Below are positions 7,955 to 18,823 of a stretch of 64,000 bases of DNA, in pieces. The position numbers and the translations under genes are program-made. The stretch's first letter is position 1. The number at the start of each line of letters is the position of its first letter. The notes under the pieces are model-generated. The model did not search any database. It saw only the letters and a list, made by a program, of their open reading frames with translations, and had not been told where the DNA came from. The stretch covers positions 4,827,001 to 4,891,000 of the forward strand of contig OY282353.1 in assembly GCA_958295465.1 (NCBI GenBank). The letters run 5' to 3'. The stretch comes from an uncultured Gammaproteobacteria bacterium (GTDB taxonomy: Bacteria > Pseudomonadota > Gammaproteobacteria > HK1).

Positions 7955-8161
7955 TCAGCATACAGCGGGCGAGCCCCTCGTCTGCCCGGGCTCCGTCCCC
8001 CGATCCTGAATCCGCTCGTAGATCTCCCGACGGTGAACCGCCACCTCCTTGGGCGCATCGATTCCAATCCGCACCTGGTTTCCCTTCACCCCGAGTACCG
8101 TCACCGCGACGTCGTCGCCGATCATCAACGACTCGCCGACCCTCCTGGTGAGGATGAGCAT
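7955..8161 (-). CDS. csrA: CsrA/RsmA carbon storage regulator
   Basis: A 68-residue RNA-binding homodimer that binds GGA motifs in leaders of mRNAs and represses or stabilises them. The MLILTRRVGESLMIGDDVAV strand pair, GVKGNQVRIGIDAP core and VAVHRREIYERIQ helix are all present, including the terminal arginine region needed for RNA contact. The start at 8161 is set by the family and by a GAGGAGGA ribosome site; the open frame has 6 extra upstream codons. It sits between lysC and tRNA-Ser, matching other gammaproteobacteria. Confidence 0.96.
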   Translation of the reverse strand: MLILTRRVGESLMIGDDVAVTVLGVKGNQVRIGIDAPKEVAVHRREIYERIQDRGTEPGQTRGSPAVC

Positions 8162-8330
8162 TGCGTCCTCCTCGGTCACCGGGGCGCGGGATCCGCCCCC
8201 GGTGGCAGCGTCCTTGTGACCGTGCTGTTCGTATCGAGTCGAGCGTAACGAGGGCTCGACCGCCTCGACCCGTGGTCCGGAACCGCCATTCTGCGACCCG
8301 GGGTCTCCGGCGGCCGAGACCGTCTGCCTG

Positions 8331-9575
8331 CTAAGACCGTTCCCCGGAGACTACGTTCTCATCGAGGCCGAACGCGGTATGCAGCGCCCTCACCCCGAGC
8401 TCGAGGTACTTCTCGTCGACGACCACCGAGATCTTGATCTCCGAGGTCGAGATCATCTGGATGTTGATGCTCTCCGCGGCGAGCGCCTGGAACATGCGGC
8501 TGGCGATCCCCGCATGGGACCGCATGCCGACGCCGACGAGCGAGATCTTGACGATCCGATCGTCACCGGTCACTTCGCTCGCTCCCCATTGCGACGACCG
8601 CTCCCTCACAATCTGCAACGTCCGCGCGAAATCGTTGCGGTGCACGGTGAAGGTGAAGTCGGTGGTCCCGTCGGCGCCGGAGTTCTGCACGATCATGTCC
8701 ACCTCGATGTTCCCGGCCGCGACCGGACCGAGGATCGAGAACGCGACCCCCGGACGGTCCTGCACTCCGATGACGGTGATCTTGGCCTCGTCGCGATTGA
8801 ACGCGATGCCGGAAATGAAGGGCTGCTCCATAGGATCGTCCTCGACGTCGGGACCGATGAGGGTGCCGGGGCCGTCCTCGAACGAGGACAGCACCCGCAG
8901 CGGCACGCCGTACTTGCTTGCGAATTCCACGGACCGGATCTGCAACACCTTCGCGCCGAGGCTCGCGAGCTCCAGCATTTCCTCGAAGGTGAGCGAATCG
9001 AGACGCCGCGCCTCCGGCACCACCCGAGGGTCGGTGGTGTAGACGCCGTCGACGTCGGTGTAGATCCGGCACTCGCCGGCGCCGAGGGCGGCGGCGAGCG
9101 CGACCGCGGTGGTGTCGGAGCCGCCACGGCCCAAGGTGGTGATGTCGCCGTCCTCGTCCATGCCCTGGAAGCCGGCGACCACGACCACCCTCCCCGTTTC
9201 GAGGTCCGCCTGGATGCGCTGGTGATCGACGCTGACGATGCGTGCCTTGCTGTGGGCGCTGTCGGTGTGGATGCGGACCTGGTGGCCGGTGTAGGAGCGC
9301 GCGGCGCATCCGAGCCCCTGCAACGTCATCGCGAGCAGCGCGATGGTCACCTGCTCGCCGGTCGAGAGCAGGACGTCGAGCTCGCGCGGGTCGGGAGGCT
9401 CCTGGACGCTGCGCGCGAGGTCGATGAGACGATCCGTCTCGCCGCCCATCGCGGAGACGACGACCACGACGTCGTCGCCTCTCTCGCGAAAACCCCGGAC
9501 TTTCGCGGCGACGTTCGCGATTCGATCGAGGTTCCCGACCGAGGTGCCTCCGAATTTCTGGACGATCAGGGCCAT
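8331..9575 (-). CDS. lysC: Aspartate kinase
   Basis: A 414-residue monofunctional aspartokinase that phosphorylates L-aspartate as the first step toward Lys, Thr and Met. The kinase domain opens MALIVQKFGGTSV, with VVVVSAMGGETDRLI and GRGGSDTTAVALAAAL (about residues 155-170). Two C-terminal ACT domains for allosteric feedback span about residues 270-410, including ENVVSGERS at the end. No clear Shine-Dalgarno precedes the ATG at 9575; the open frame upstream is unrelated to the family. It lies 133 bp downstream of alaS and is probably co-transcribed. Confidence 0.95.
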   Translation of the reverse strand: MALIVQKFGGTSVGNLDRIANVAAKVRGFRERGDDVVVVVSAMGGETDRLIDLARSVQEPPDPRELDVLLSTGEQVTIALLAMTLQGLGCAARSYTGHQVRIHTDSAHSKARIVSVDHQRIQADLETGRVVVVAGFQGMDEDGDITTLGRGGSDTTAVALAAALGAGECRIYTDVDGVYTTDPRVVPEARRLDSLTFEEMLELASLGAKVLQIRSVEFASKYGVPLRVLSSFEDGPGTLIGPDVEDDPMEQPFISGIAFNRDEAKITVIGVQDRPGVAFSILGPVAAGNIEVDMIVQNSGADGTTDFTFTVHRNDFARTLQIVRERSSQWGASEVTGDDRIVKISLVGVGMRSHAGIASRMFQALAAESINIQMISTSEIKISVVVDEKYLELGVRALHTAFGLDENVVSGERS

Positions 9576-9708
9576 CGTCAGTACGGGCCGGACGGTGGGC
9601 GCCGGGAATGCGCGCAGAGCGTGCGGGGGAAGCCGCGGCGCCGGGGGGGATGCCGGAGATGGAGCGGCGAGGGCGCGGCTCCCGAACCGATCCCGCTCGA
9701 TGAACGCC

Positions 9709-12399
9709 TCATGATCGAACGCCCACGTCACCCTGGGAGGTCGCGAGATGCTCGCGCACCCATCCCGGAACGGAGCGGATGGCCTGCTCCACCCGGGCCG
9801 GATCGTTGCCGCCCGCCTGCGCAAGCTCCGGACGCCCGCCGCCGCGCCCGCCGACCTGGCGCGCGACGTGGTTGACCAGCAGGCCCGCTTCGATGCGGTC
9901 GACGCTGTCCTTCGTCACCCCGGCGATCAGGGCGACCTTTCCGCCGTTGACCGCCGCCAGCACCACCGCCGCGGACCCCAGCTTGCGCTTGAGCCGATCG
10001 ACGGTCTCGCGCAACGCCTTCGGATCCGCGCCGTCGATCTTCGCGGCAAGCACCTTGAGTCCGTCCACGTCCACCGCCTGCGCGGCGAGATCGTCGCCGT
10101 GCGACGCGGCGATCCGGATCTTGAGCCGGTCGAGGTCCCGCTCCAGATCGCGGTTGCGCGCGAGCATCGTCTCCACCCGGTCCGCCACCGTCTCCGCATC
10201 GGCCTTCATCGCATCGGAGATGCGGCCGATCCGGTCTTCCATCGAATACACCCAGGCCAGCGCCTCCTTGCCGGTGAGCGCCACGATCCGGCGCACCCCC
10301 GCCGCGATGCCCCCTTCGGAGACGATCTTGAACAGGCCGACGTCGCCGGAGCGGGAAACGTGGGTCCCGCCGCACAGCTCCACCGAATAGTCGCCGAACG
10401 AGAGCACCCTCACCGGGTCGTCGTACTTCTCGCCGAAGAGCGCGACCGCGCCGCTGCGCTTCGCTTCGTCGAGCGGCATGATCTCGGTGCGCACCTCGTC
10501 GTTGTCGAGGATCCACGACGAGACCATCGACTCGATGCGCCGGATCTCCTCCCGGCTCACCGGCTCGTAGTGGGAGAAGTCGAACCGGAGGCGGTCCGGC
10601 GCCACCAGCGAGCCCTTCTGCTGCACGTGCTCGCCGAGCACCGCGCGCAGCGCCGCATGCACCAGATGGGTGGCGGAGTGGTTGCGCGCGGCCGCGCGGC
10701 GCGCTTGCCCGTCGACGCGCGCCTCGACCAAGGCCCCGGTCGAGAGCGCGCCACCGGTGACCACCCCGACGTGCAAGATCGCCTCGCCGTGGCGCTGCGT
10801 GTCGGTGACCTCGAAGCCGATCCCGCCGGCCACGAGCCGCCCCCGATCTCCGACCTGCCCCCCCGATTCGGCGTAGAACGGCGTCTCGTCGAGCACCACC
10901 CAGCCTTCCTCTTCGGGGTCGAGCCGCTCCACCTCCCTGCCGTCGCGCAGGAGGACGACGATCGTCGCCTTCCCGTCGAGGCGTTCGTAACCGACGAAGG
11001 TGGACGCACCGCCGACGCCGGATCCTGTGGTCTCCAGTCGATCCGACATGCTTATATGCGACGTTATCTTGAGTTCATCGCGGAGTTGGAGGTGATCGCT
11101 CGCCTTGAACCGGCTCGAAGCGCGCGCCCGTGCACGCTGCCCTTCCATCGCGCGCTCGAACGCATCGTGATCCACGGTGAGGGATCGCTCGCGCGCGATG
11201 TCCGCGGTCAGGTCCACGGGAAAGCCATAGGTGTCGTAGAGCTTGAACACCGTCTCCCCGGGGATCACGTCCTCCTCCAATCCGCGGATCGCGTCCTCGA
11301 GAATGCGCATCCCCTGATCCAGGGTCCTGGCGAACTGCTCTTCCTCCTGCCGCAGAGCCCGCTCGACCCGGGTGCGGCGCCGGCGCAGCTCGGGGTAGGC
11401 ATCGCCCATCTCCGCGTCGAGGGCCGCGACCATGCGCCAGAAGAACGGGTCGCGCACCCCCAGCCGATGGCCGTGGCGGATCGCGCGGCGGATGATCCGC
11501 CGCAGCACGTAGCCTCGGCCTTCGTTCGACGGAACGACGCCGTCGGCGACGAGAAATGCGCACGAGCGGACGTGATCGGCGATGACCCGCAGGGACTTGT
11601 CACCGGTATCACCGGCGCCGGTGATCTCCGCTGCCGCGTCGATCAGGCTCACGAAGAGATCGGCCTCGTAGTTGCTGTGCACGCCCTGGAGCACCGCGGC
11701 GGTGCGCTCCAGCCCCAGCCCGGTGTCCACGGACGGCCTGGGCAGCGGCTCCATGTTCCCCCGGGAGTCGCGGTTGAACTGCATGAACACGAGGTTCCAC
11801 AGCTCGATGTAGCGATCCCCGTCCTCCTCCGGGCTGCCCGGCGGTCCCCCCGGCACCTCCGGCCCGTGGTCGTAGAACACCTCCGAGCACGGCCCGCACG
11901 GTCCGGTGTCGCCCATCACCCAGAAGTTGTCCTTCTCGCCGCAGCGGGAGAACCGAACCGGATCGACGCCGACGTCGTCGAACCAGATCCGGGCCGCCTC
12001 GTCGTCGCCCTCGTACACCGTCACCCACAGCCTCTCCGAGGGGAGCCCGAGCACGCCGGTCAGGAACCCCCAGCAATAGCGGATCGCGTCGCGCTTGAAG
12101 TAGTCGCCGAAGCTGAAGTTGCCGAGCATCTCGAAGAAGGTGTGGTGGCGCGCGGTGTAGCCGACGTTCTCGAGATCGTTGTGCTTGCCGCCGGCACGCA
12201 CGCAACGTTGCGCGGTGGTCGCCCGGGTGTACGCCCGCCGGTCCGTGCCGAGGAAGACGTCCTTGAACTGGACCATGCCGGAGTTGGTGAACAGCAGGGT
12301 CGGATCGTTGCCGGGCACCAGCGGGCTGCTCGGCACGACCTCGTGGCCGCGATCGCGGAAGTATTCGAGAAAGGCCCGTCTGAGCTCGTTGCTTTTCAT
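9709..12399 (-). CDS. alaS: Alanyl-tRNA synthetase
   Basis: An 896-residue class II enzyme that charges tRNA-Ala. The N-terminal catalytic domain begins MKSNELRRAFLEYFRDRGHE and includes the motif 1 region. The editing domain carries the zinc-site pattern HSATHLVHAAL (about residue 570) and CGGTHVSRSGD (about residue 675). The C-terminal part has the coiled segment and the glycine-rich C-Ala domain (GGRGGGRPELAQAGG). Length matches the 870-900 residue family. The start at 12399 is set by homology; the open frame upstream runs into the repeated recX-alaS spacer. Confidence 0.97.
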   Translation of the reverse strand: MKSNELRRAFLEYFRDRGHEVVPSSPLVPGNDPTLLFTNSGMVQFKDVFLGTDRRAYTRATTAQRCVRAGGKHNDLENVGYTARHHTFFEMLGNFSFGDYFKRDAIRYCWGFLTGVLGLPSERLWVTVYEGDDEAARIWFDDVGVDPVRFSRCGEKDNFWVMGDTGPCGPCSEVFYDHGPEVPGGPPGSPEEDGDRYIELWNLVFMQFNRDSRGNMEPLPRPSVDTGLGLERTAAVLQGVHSNYEADLFVSLIDAAAEITGAGDTGDKSLRVIADHVRSCAFLVADGVVPSNEGRGYVLRRIIRRAIRHGHRLGVRDPFFWRMVAALDAEMGDAYPELRRRRTRVERALRQEEEQFARTLDQGMRILEDAIRGLEEDVIPGETVFKLYDTYGFPVDLTADIARERSLTVDHDAFERAMEGQRARARASSRFKASDHLQLRDELKITSHISMSDRLETTGSGVGGASTFVGYERLDGKATIVVLLRDGREVERLDPEEEGWVVLDETPFYAESGGQVGDRGRLVAGGIGFEVTDTQRHGEAILHVGVVTGGALSTGALVEARVDGQARRAAARNHSATHLVHAALRAVLGEHVQQKGSLVAPDRLRFDFSHYEPVSREEIRRIESMVSSWILDNDEVRTEIMPLDEAKRSGAVALFGEKYDDPVRVLSFGDYSVELCGGTHVSRSGDVGLFKIVSEGGIAAGVRRIVALTGKEALAWVYSMEDRIGRISDAMKADAETVADRVETMLARNRDLERDLDRLKIRIAASHGDDLAAQAVDVDGLKVLAAKIDGADPKALRETVDRLKRKLGSAAVVLAAVNGGKVALIAGVTKDSVDRIEAGLLVNHVARQVGGRGGGRPELAQAGGNDPARVEQAIRSVPGWVREHLATSQGDVGVRS

Positions 12400-12496
12400 C
12401 TGATGACCGCCCGTGCTGATGACCGTCGTCGTCCCCACCGGCAGCGGAGGAATCGCGCCGGCGGCACCGCGGGAAGGGACGGCGGGCGTATGCGCC

Positions 12497-12647
12497 CTTC
12501 CACTCTCCGACCCGTCCGTTGCCGCGCCGTGCGTCCGGCGGGGCGTGGTGCGTGCGCTCCCGGACGGTGACCGGGTACCGTCGCGCCGCACGCGCCTCTC
12601 CTCCCCGAACCACCCCTTGCCGCGTCGTGCGCCCGGCGAAGCCGGGA
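12497..12647. repeat. Degenerate about 98-bp duplication in the recX-alaS spacer
   Basis: The block 'TTGCCGCGCCGTGCGTCCGGCG' (shown in part: GCCGCGCCGTGCGTCCGGCG at 12521) recurs in diverged form at 12619 (GCCGCGTCGTGCGCCCGGCG). Preceding bases are also alike (cCTCTCC/aCTCTCC..CCG). The 248-bp spacer between recX and alaS otherwise holds nothing I recognise. It fits the wider pattern of junction duplications here. Confidence 0.5.
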
Positions 12648-13108
12648 TCACTGACCGCCGGGTGGCGGTCCGAGCACCGATCGTATCTGTTCCGGCGTGA
12701 ATCCGCGCCGTTCGAGGAAACGAACCTGACGTGCCCATTCCCGGGAGTCGGCGGGCATCGCCTCGCCGAAGCGCCTCATGCGCTCGCGCGACGCCCGCTC
12801 GGACCAGAATTCGGGATCACGCTCAAGGGCTTCTCCGGCCGTCCCGGTGCTGACGCCGCGCTGCCGCAACTCCTCGCGGATGCGCCGCGGGCCGTGGCCC
12901 CGGCCGATCCGCGCCCCGACGTACTGCTCGGTGAACCGCTCCTCGCTCAGGAGCCCCTGCGCCTCCAGCGCGTCGAGCACCCGCTCGATCACCATCGCGT
13001 CGCCGCCCCGCGCCGCAAGCTTGTGCGCAAGCTCACCGCGCGCATGCTCGCGGTGAGCCAGCAACTTCAGCGCCCGCCTGCGGATTTCCGAATCGTGCCC
13101 GCTGCCGG

Positions 13109-13112
<4 letters not shown>
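12648..13112 (-). CDS. recX: RecX, RecA regulator
   Basis: About 154 residues of three-helix repeats. It binds RecA filaments and limits their growth. Supporting features are RRRALKLLAHREHARGEL near the N-terminus, ARIGRGHGPRRIREELRQRG in the middle and RFLERRGFTPEQIRSVLG at the end. The frame has no ATG, GTG or TTG near the expected start. A CTG at 13112-13110 overlaps the recA TGA (CTGA) and gives a full-length protein, so translation may start at CTG by coupling to recA. The nearest in-frame TTG (about 13064) would cut the first helix. Confidence 0.88.
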
Positions 13113-14143
<1,031 letters not shown>

Positions 14144-14387
14144 ACCGGATCTCCTGATGCCTGGGGAGAAGTCGAGCGACCGCCGCGGATTATTCCACAG
14201 CCGCCCGGAGCCCACCTAGCGAACCGTGCCGGTACGGGACGTCGAACCAGGGCTCCGGCACCGTAGGCCCCCGGCTCGAATGGACGCCCCGGCAGCGGCT
14301 CGGCCGATGGTCCATCTCGATTCGAGAGCGCGGCAGCATCCTGAATCCGTCCAAAACAGACCTCGACTTCCATCTTGTCGATATCGT

Positions 14388-14936
14388 TCAGCAGGAATCG
14401 GCCACACCACGGTCATCCCGTTGCCGGACGCCGCCGGCGGGGTCCGCGTCCGCACCGGAGGACCGACGCCGCGCGCGGAAGAAGTCCAGCAGCAGGCGGG
14501 CCGATTCCTCGGCGAGGACCCCGCCGCGCACCACCGGGCGGTGGTTGAGCCGGGCGCAGCCGAGGACGTCGAAGACGCTGCCCGCGCCGCCCCAGCGCTC
14601 GTCGGCCGCCCCGTACACGACGCGCCCGACGCGCGCGTGGACGATCGCCCCCGCGCACATCACGCAGGGCTCCATCGTGGCGTAGAGGGTCGCCCCGGGA
14701 AGCCGGTAGTTGCCGGCGGCGCGCGAGGCGGCCCGCAACGCCTTGATCTCGGCGTGGGCGGTGGGGTCGGCGTCACCGATCGGCGCGTTCGCCCCGGCGC
14801 CGATCTCGACGCCGCCGCGCACGACGACCGCGCCCACCGGCACCTCGCCCTCGCGGGCCGCCCGCGCCGCGAGATCGAGGGCGCGGCGCATCCAGCGCTC
14901 GTCTTCAGACATGACGGCATCCGTTGCCGGAGGCAT
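14388..14936 (-). CDS. tadA: TadA, tRNA-specific adenosine deaminase
   Basis: A zinc deaminase that converts adenosine-34 of tRNA-Arg(ACG) to inosine. The catalytic HAEIKALR (His and Glu) and the zinc cysteines in PCVMCAGA are present, with EGEVPVGAVVV before them. It is about 182 residues from the ATG at 14936. A second ATG at 14912 starts exactly where conservation starts (MSEDERWMRRALDLA) and may be the true one. The C-terminal 30 residues are Arg/Asp-rich and not conserved. It lies 12 bp after guaA and is probably in one transcript with it. Confidence 0.93.
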   Translation of the reverse strand: MPPATDAVMSEDERWMRRALDLAARAAREGEVPVGAVVVRGGVEIGAGANAPIGDADPTAHAEIKALRAASRAAGNYRLPGATLYATMEPCVMCAGAIVHARVGRVVYGAADERWGGAGSVFDVLGCARLNHRPVVRGGVLAEESARLLLDFFRARRRSSGADADPAGGVRQRDDRGVADSC

Positions 14937-14948
14937 CGTGGCGTACCG

Positions 14949-16538
14949 TCACTCCCATTCGATCGTGGCCGGCGGCTTGCCCGAGATGTCGTAGACCACG
15001 CGGGACACCCCCGCGATCTCGTTGACGATGCGGTTCGAGACCCGTTCGAGCAGCTCGTGGGGCAGGTGCGCCCAGCGCGCGGTCATGAAGTCCACCGTCT
15101 CCACCGCCCGCACCGCGATGACGTGCTCGTAGCGGCGCCGGTCGCCGGTCACCCCCACGGACCTGACCGGGAGGTAGACCGCGAACGCCTGGCTCACCGA
15201 ATCGTAGAGCCCGGCCGCGCGCAGCTCGGAGATGAAGATCGCGTCGGCGCGGCGCAGCACCTCGGCGTACTCCTTCTTCACCTCCCCGAGGATGCGCACG
15301 CCCAGGCCGGGGCCGGGGAAGGGGTGGCGGTGGACGAGTTCGGACGGCAGCCCCAGCTCGGCGCCGATGGCGCGCACCTCGTCCTTGAACAGCTCGCGCA
15401 GCGGCTCGACGAGGCGCAGGTTCATCCGCTCCGGCAACCCGCCCACGTTGTGGTGCGACTTGATGACGTGCGCCTTGCCCGTCGCGGCGGCGGCGGATTC
15501 GATGACGTCGGGGTAGATCGTGCCCTGCGCGAGCCAGCGGATCCCGTCGAGCCTCGCCGCCTCCTCCTCGAAGATCTCGATGAACAGGCGCCCGATGCGC
15601 CGGCGCTTTTCTTCCGGATCGGAGGCGCCTTCCAGCGCGGCGAAGAAGCGGTCCCCGGCATCGACCCGGACCACGTCGACCCCGAGATGTCCGGCGAACG
15701 TCGCCATGACCTGATCGCCCTCGCCGAGCCGGAGCAGGCCGTTGTCGACGAAGATGCACTTCAGCCGATCGCCGATCGCGCGGTGCAGCAGCGCCGCGAC
15801 CACCGAGGAGTCGACGCCGCCCGAGAGCGCGAGCAGGACATGGCCGCCGCCCACCTCCCGGCGCACCCGCTCGATGCCGTCTTCGATGATCGCGGCCGGC
15901 GTCCAGCTTGGCGCGCAGCCGCAGACGTCGTGCACGAAGCGGCGCAGGATGCGCGCGCCCTGACGGGTGTGGGTGACCTCGGGATGGAACTGCACGCCGT
16001 AGAAGCCGCGTTCCTCGTCGGCGATCCCGGCGATGGGCGCGCCCTCGGTGGAAGCGATGCGCTTGAATCCGGGCGGCAGCGAGCAGACGCGATCGCCGTG
16101 GCTCATCCACACATCGAGCAGGCCGTGTCCTTCGGGGCTCACGTGATCCTCGATGTCCGTGAGCAGCCGCGAATGGCCGCGGGCGCGGACCCGCGCATAC
16201 CCGAACTCGCGGTGGCCGGAGGTCTCGACCCCGCCCCCGAGCTGCGCCGCCATCGACTGCATGCCGTAACAGATGCCGAGCACCGGCGCCCCGAGATCGA
16301 ACACCGCATCGGGGGCGCGATACCCCGCCGGTTCGTTGACCGATTCAGGGCTCCCGGAGAGGATGACCCCTTTCGGCGCCAGCGCGCGCAGACGCTCCGG
16401 GTCGACGTCGAAGGGATGGATCTCGGAGTAGACGTTCGCCTCGCGCACCCGCCGCGCGATGAGCCGGGTGTACTGCGAGCCGAAATCGAGGATGACGATC
16501 CGGTCGGAATGGATGTCGGTAGAAGCCGATGCCGGCAT
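14949..16538 (-). CDS. guaA: GMP synthase (glutamine-hydrolysing)
   Basis: A 529-residue enzyme converting XMP to GMP with glutamine and ATP. The class I amidotransferase domain (residues about 10-200) has RIVILDFGSQYTRLIARR and the nucleophile Cys in GICYGMQSMA. The ATP-pyrophosphatase loop ALSGGVDSSVVAALL is at about residue 235. The C-terminal dimerisation domain ends RVVYDISGKPPATIEWE, the family's invariant terminus. Length equals the usual 520-530. I chose the ATG at 16538 by homology; upstream in-frame Met codons are unsupported. guaB lies 360 bp upstream, across a repeat. Confidence 0.97.
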   Translation of the reverse strand: MPASASTDIHSDRIVILDFGSQYTRLIARRVREANVYSEIHPFDVDPERLRALAPKGVILSGSPESVNEPAGYRAPDAVFDLGAPVLGICYGMQSMAAQLGGGVETSGHREFGYARVRARGHSRLLTDIEDHVSPEGHGLLDVWMSHGDRVCSLPPGFKRIASTEGAPIAGIADEERGFYGVQFHPEVTHTRQGARILRRFVHDVCGCAPSWTPAAIIEDGIERVRREVGGGHVLLALSGGVDSSVVAALLHRAIGDRLKCIFVDNGLLRLGEGDQVMATFAGHLGVDVVRVDAGDRFFAALEGASDPEEKRRRIGRLFIEIFEEEAARLDGIRWLAQGTIYPDVIESAAAATGKAHVIKSHHNVGGLPERMNLRLVEPLRELFKDEVRAIGAELGLPSELVHRHPFPGPGLGVRILGEVKKEYAEVLRRADAIFISELRAAGLYDSVSQAFAVYLPVRSVGVTGDRRRYEHVIAVRAVETVDFMTARWAHLPHELLERVSNRIVNEIAGVSRVVYDISGKPPATIEWE

Positions 16539-16623
16539 GAGTCTCTTACCCGTGGAATCTTGAGCAAAGTGACGAAGCATGGTTCGCCGGCCGGCCTTCG
16601 AGTCCATGATCGGAACCCGGGAG

Positions 16624-16689
16624 CGCGGGCGTCCCGCCCGCTTTACCATATGACGGGTCTCCGGCCCGCTTGCGGGCGGGACGCCCGCG
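16624..16689. repeat. Hairpin-forming inverted repeat between guaB and guaA
   Basis: CGCGGGCGTCCCGCCCGC at 16624-16641 has its exact complement at 16672-16689, an 18-bp perfect stem with a 30-nt loop. It resembles the GC-rich 'cgggacgcccgc' palindromes dispersed in many proteobacterial genomes. Lying within the 362-bp guaB-guaA spacer, it could act as a transcription attenuator or RNA processing site. The remaining bases of this spacer (16539-16900) show no gene. Confidence 0.75.
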
Positions 16690-16900
16690 TCTGCGAGACG
16701 CGCCGTCCCCCGGACACGTCGCTCCCAGATTCATGGCAGGCGCCTGGTTCGGCTATGCCGGATTGGGTGAAGACCTCGCACCGAATGGTGCGCGGCAGGC
16801 AGGCGGCCGGCCGGGGGACGCCGGATCGCCGTCCGGCGCGGCTGCGCCCCGCACCGTCGTGACGGGATCCGTGCGGTGCAGCCACGCCGGACGCTGCCTG

Positions 16901-18367
16901 TCAGCCGGCCCGGTAATTCGGAGCTTCCTTCGTGACGTTGACGTCGTGGACGTGGCTCTCGCGCATCCCCGCGCCGGTGAGGCGGACGAAGCGCGCCTTC
17001 TCCCGGAACTCCCGCAGGTCCCGGCAGCCCGTGTAGCCCAGGCTCGCGCGCAGCCCGCCGGTGAGCTGGTGGATGACCGCGGCGAGCGGACCCTTGTACG
17101 GCACCCGCCCCTCGATGCCCTCCGGCACGAGCTTTTCGAGCTCGGTCGTCGTGTCCTGGAAGTAGCGGTCCCGCGAGCCCTGGTCCCGGGACATCGCGCC
17201 GAGCGAGCCCATGCCCCGGTAGGACTTGTACGAGCGCCCCTGGTAGAGCTCCACCTCGCCCGGCGACTCCTCGGTGCCCGCGAACAGGCTGCCCACCATC
17301 ACCGAGTGCCCGCCGGCCGCGAGGGCCTTCGCCGCGTCGCCGGAGAAGCGGACCCCGCCGTCGGCGATGACCGGGACGCGGCTGTCGCGGATCGCCCGGC
17401 TGACTTCGCCGATCGCCGAAAGCTGCGGCACCCCGACCCCGGCGACGATCCGCGTGGTGCAGATCGAGCCCGGCCCGATCCCGACCTTCACCGCATCGCA
17501 TCCCGCCTGGACCAGCGCCTGCGCCCCTTCCGCGGTGGCGACGTTGCCGGCGACCACCTGCATGTCGGGGAAGTGCTGCTTGATCGAGCGCACCCGGTTG
17601 ACGACGCCCTGCGAGTGCCCGTGCGCGGTATCCACGACGATCACGTCGACGCCCGCACCGGCGAGCGCCTCCACCCGCTCGTCGGTCCCCGGCCCGGTGC
17701 TGACCGCGGCCCCCACCCGGAGCTGCTCATGCTCGTCCTTGCATGCATCCGGATACTCGCGCGCCTTCTGGATGTCCTTCACGGTCACCAGACCGCGCAG
17801 CTCGAAGCCTCCGTTCACCACCAGCACCTTCTCGATGCGATGCTTGTGCAGGAGCTGGCGGATTTCGTCCTGGGAGGCGCCCTCGCGCACCGTGACGAGT
17901 TTCTCCTTCGGGGTCATCACACTGGCCACCGGTGCGTCGTACTGGGTCTCGAAGCGCAGATCGCGGTTGGTCACGATGCCGACGAGCTCCTTTCCGTCGA
18001 CCACCGGCACCCCGGAGATGTCGTGCTCGCGGGTGAGATCGATCACCTCGCGGATGCTCACCCGCGGCGTCACCGTGATCGGGTCGGCGATGACCCCGCT
18101 CTCGAACTTCTTGACCATGCGGACCTGCCGCGCCTGCTCCTCCGCCGCCATGTTCTTGTGGATGATGCCGATCCCACCGGCCTGCGCGATACCGATCGCC
18201 AGCCGAGCCTCGGTCACCGTGTCCATGGCGGAGGATACGAAGGGGATGTTGAGCGCGATCTCGCGGGTGAGCCGCGAGGAAAGATCGGCGTCGCGGGGGA
18301 GCACCTCGGAGTAGCCGGGAACCAGGAGGACGTCGTCGAACGTGAGTGCTTGCTGCACTTCGAGCAT
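16901..18367 (-). CDS. guaB: IMP dehydrogenase
   Basis: A 488-residue NAD-dependent enzyme turning IMP into XMP, the committed step of GMP synthesis. It opens MLEVQQALTFDDVLLVPGYS. The two CBS domains (about residues 95-205) are intact, with HDISGVPVVDGKELVGIVTN inside. The catalytic Cys is in GPGSICTTRIVAGVG (about residue 305), and the flap RGMGSLGAM and terminal tripeptide region are present. The ATG at 18367 has GGAG upstream and a strong promoter 41-69 bp before it. It is divergent from xseA and upstream of guaA. Confidence 0.97.
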   Translation of the reverse strand: MLEVQQALTFDDVLLVPGYSEVLPRDADLSSRLTREIALNIPFVSSAMDTVTEARLAIGIAQAGGIGIIHKNMAAEEQARQVRMVKKFESGVIADPITVTPRVSIREVIDLTREHDISGVPVVDGKELVGIVTNRDLRFETQYDAPVASVMTPKEKLVTVREGASQDEIRQLLHKHRIEKVLVVNGGFELRGLVTVKDIQKAREYPDACKDEHEQLRVGAAVSTGPGTDERVEALAGAGVDVIVVDTAHGHSQGVVNRVRSIKQHFPDMQVVAGNVATAEGAQALVQAGCDAVKVGIGPGSICTTRIVAGVGVPQLSAIGEVSRAIRDSRVPVIADGGVRFSGDAAKALAAGGHSVMVGSLFAGTEESPGEVELYQGRSYKSYRGMGSLGAMSRDQGSRDRYFQDTTTELEKLVPEGIEGRVPYKGPLAAVIHQLTGGLRASLGYTGCRDLREFREKARFVRLTGAGMRESHVHDVNVTKEAPNYRAG

Positions 18368-18407
18368 CGAGCGGGACTCCGGAGCTCCGGGGGCGGGGTG
18401 GCCGAAC

Positions 18408-18436
18408 AGTATATGCCTCGGTCGTATGGCGGTAAA
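18408..18436 (-). promoter_or_regulatory. Sigma-70-type promoter of guaB
   Basis: On the minus strand TTTACC (18436-18431) and TATACT (18413-18408) are separated by exactly 17 bp. They match the -35 (TTGACA) and -10 (TATAAT) consensus at 4/6 and 5/6. Predicted transcription would start about 35 nt before the guaB ATG. No PurR-like operator was recognised. Confidence 0.6.
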
Positions 18437-18823
18437 CGAAACGATCGGGATCACGGCATTCCCGCCAAGCCCGAAAACGTCCCATGAATCGCAACGACCA
18501 GATGCTCGGGCGGCCGGGATGGCCGCGAAATCCCATTCATGCAATCGAGCTCGGGACGTCAGCGGAATTCGCTGTCGGGATCTCGCACCGTTGGAGAAGG
18601 GCTTTGCCCGGCTACGGCAGCGACGACGATCGCCGCATGGATGCAGGACATGGTGATTCACGCCGCCGCCCCGATCCGTCAAGACACCACCAGATCCTCC
18701 CTGGCCGGCAGGTCGGCCCCGCGGCGCCGGCAGGTGACGGGGGGAGCCGCGACGGTGGGGCCGCCGATCGGCATGGGCGCACCCCGGCTTGCCGCAGGCC
18801 GCCGATCGCGGCAGCATCACGGC
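18437..18823. other. guaB-xseA divergent intergenic region
   Basis: This interval of about 390 bp precedes xseA. It contains open frames in several directions because of base composition, but none has recognisable protein features. An xseA promoter is expected here; I could not identify convincing -35/-10 boxes for it. Confidence 0.4.

Noticed and set aside
14144..14387. LexA box before recA
   Set aside because: No CTGT-N8-ACAG or close variant seen.
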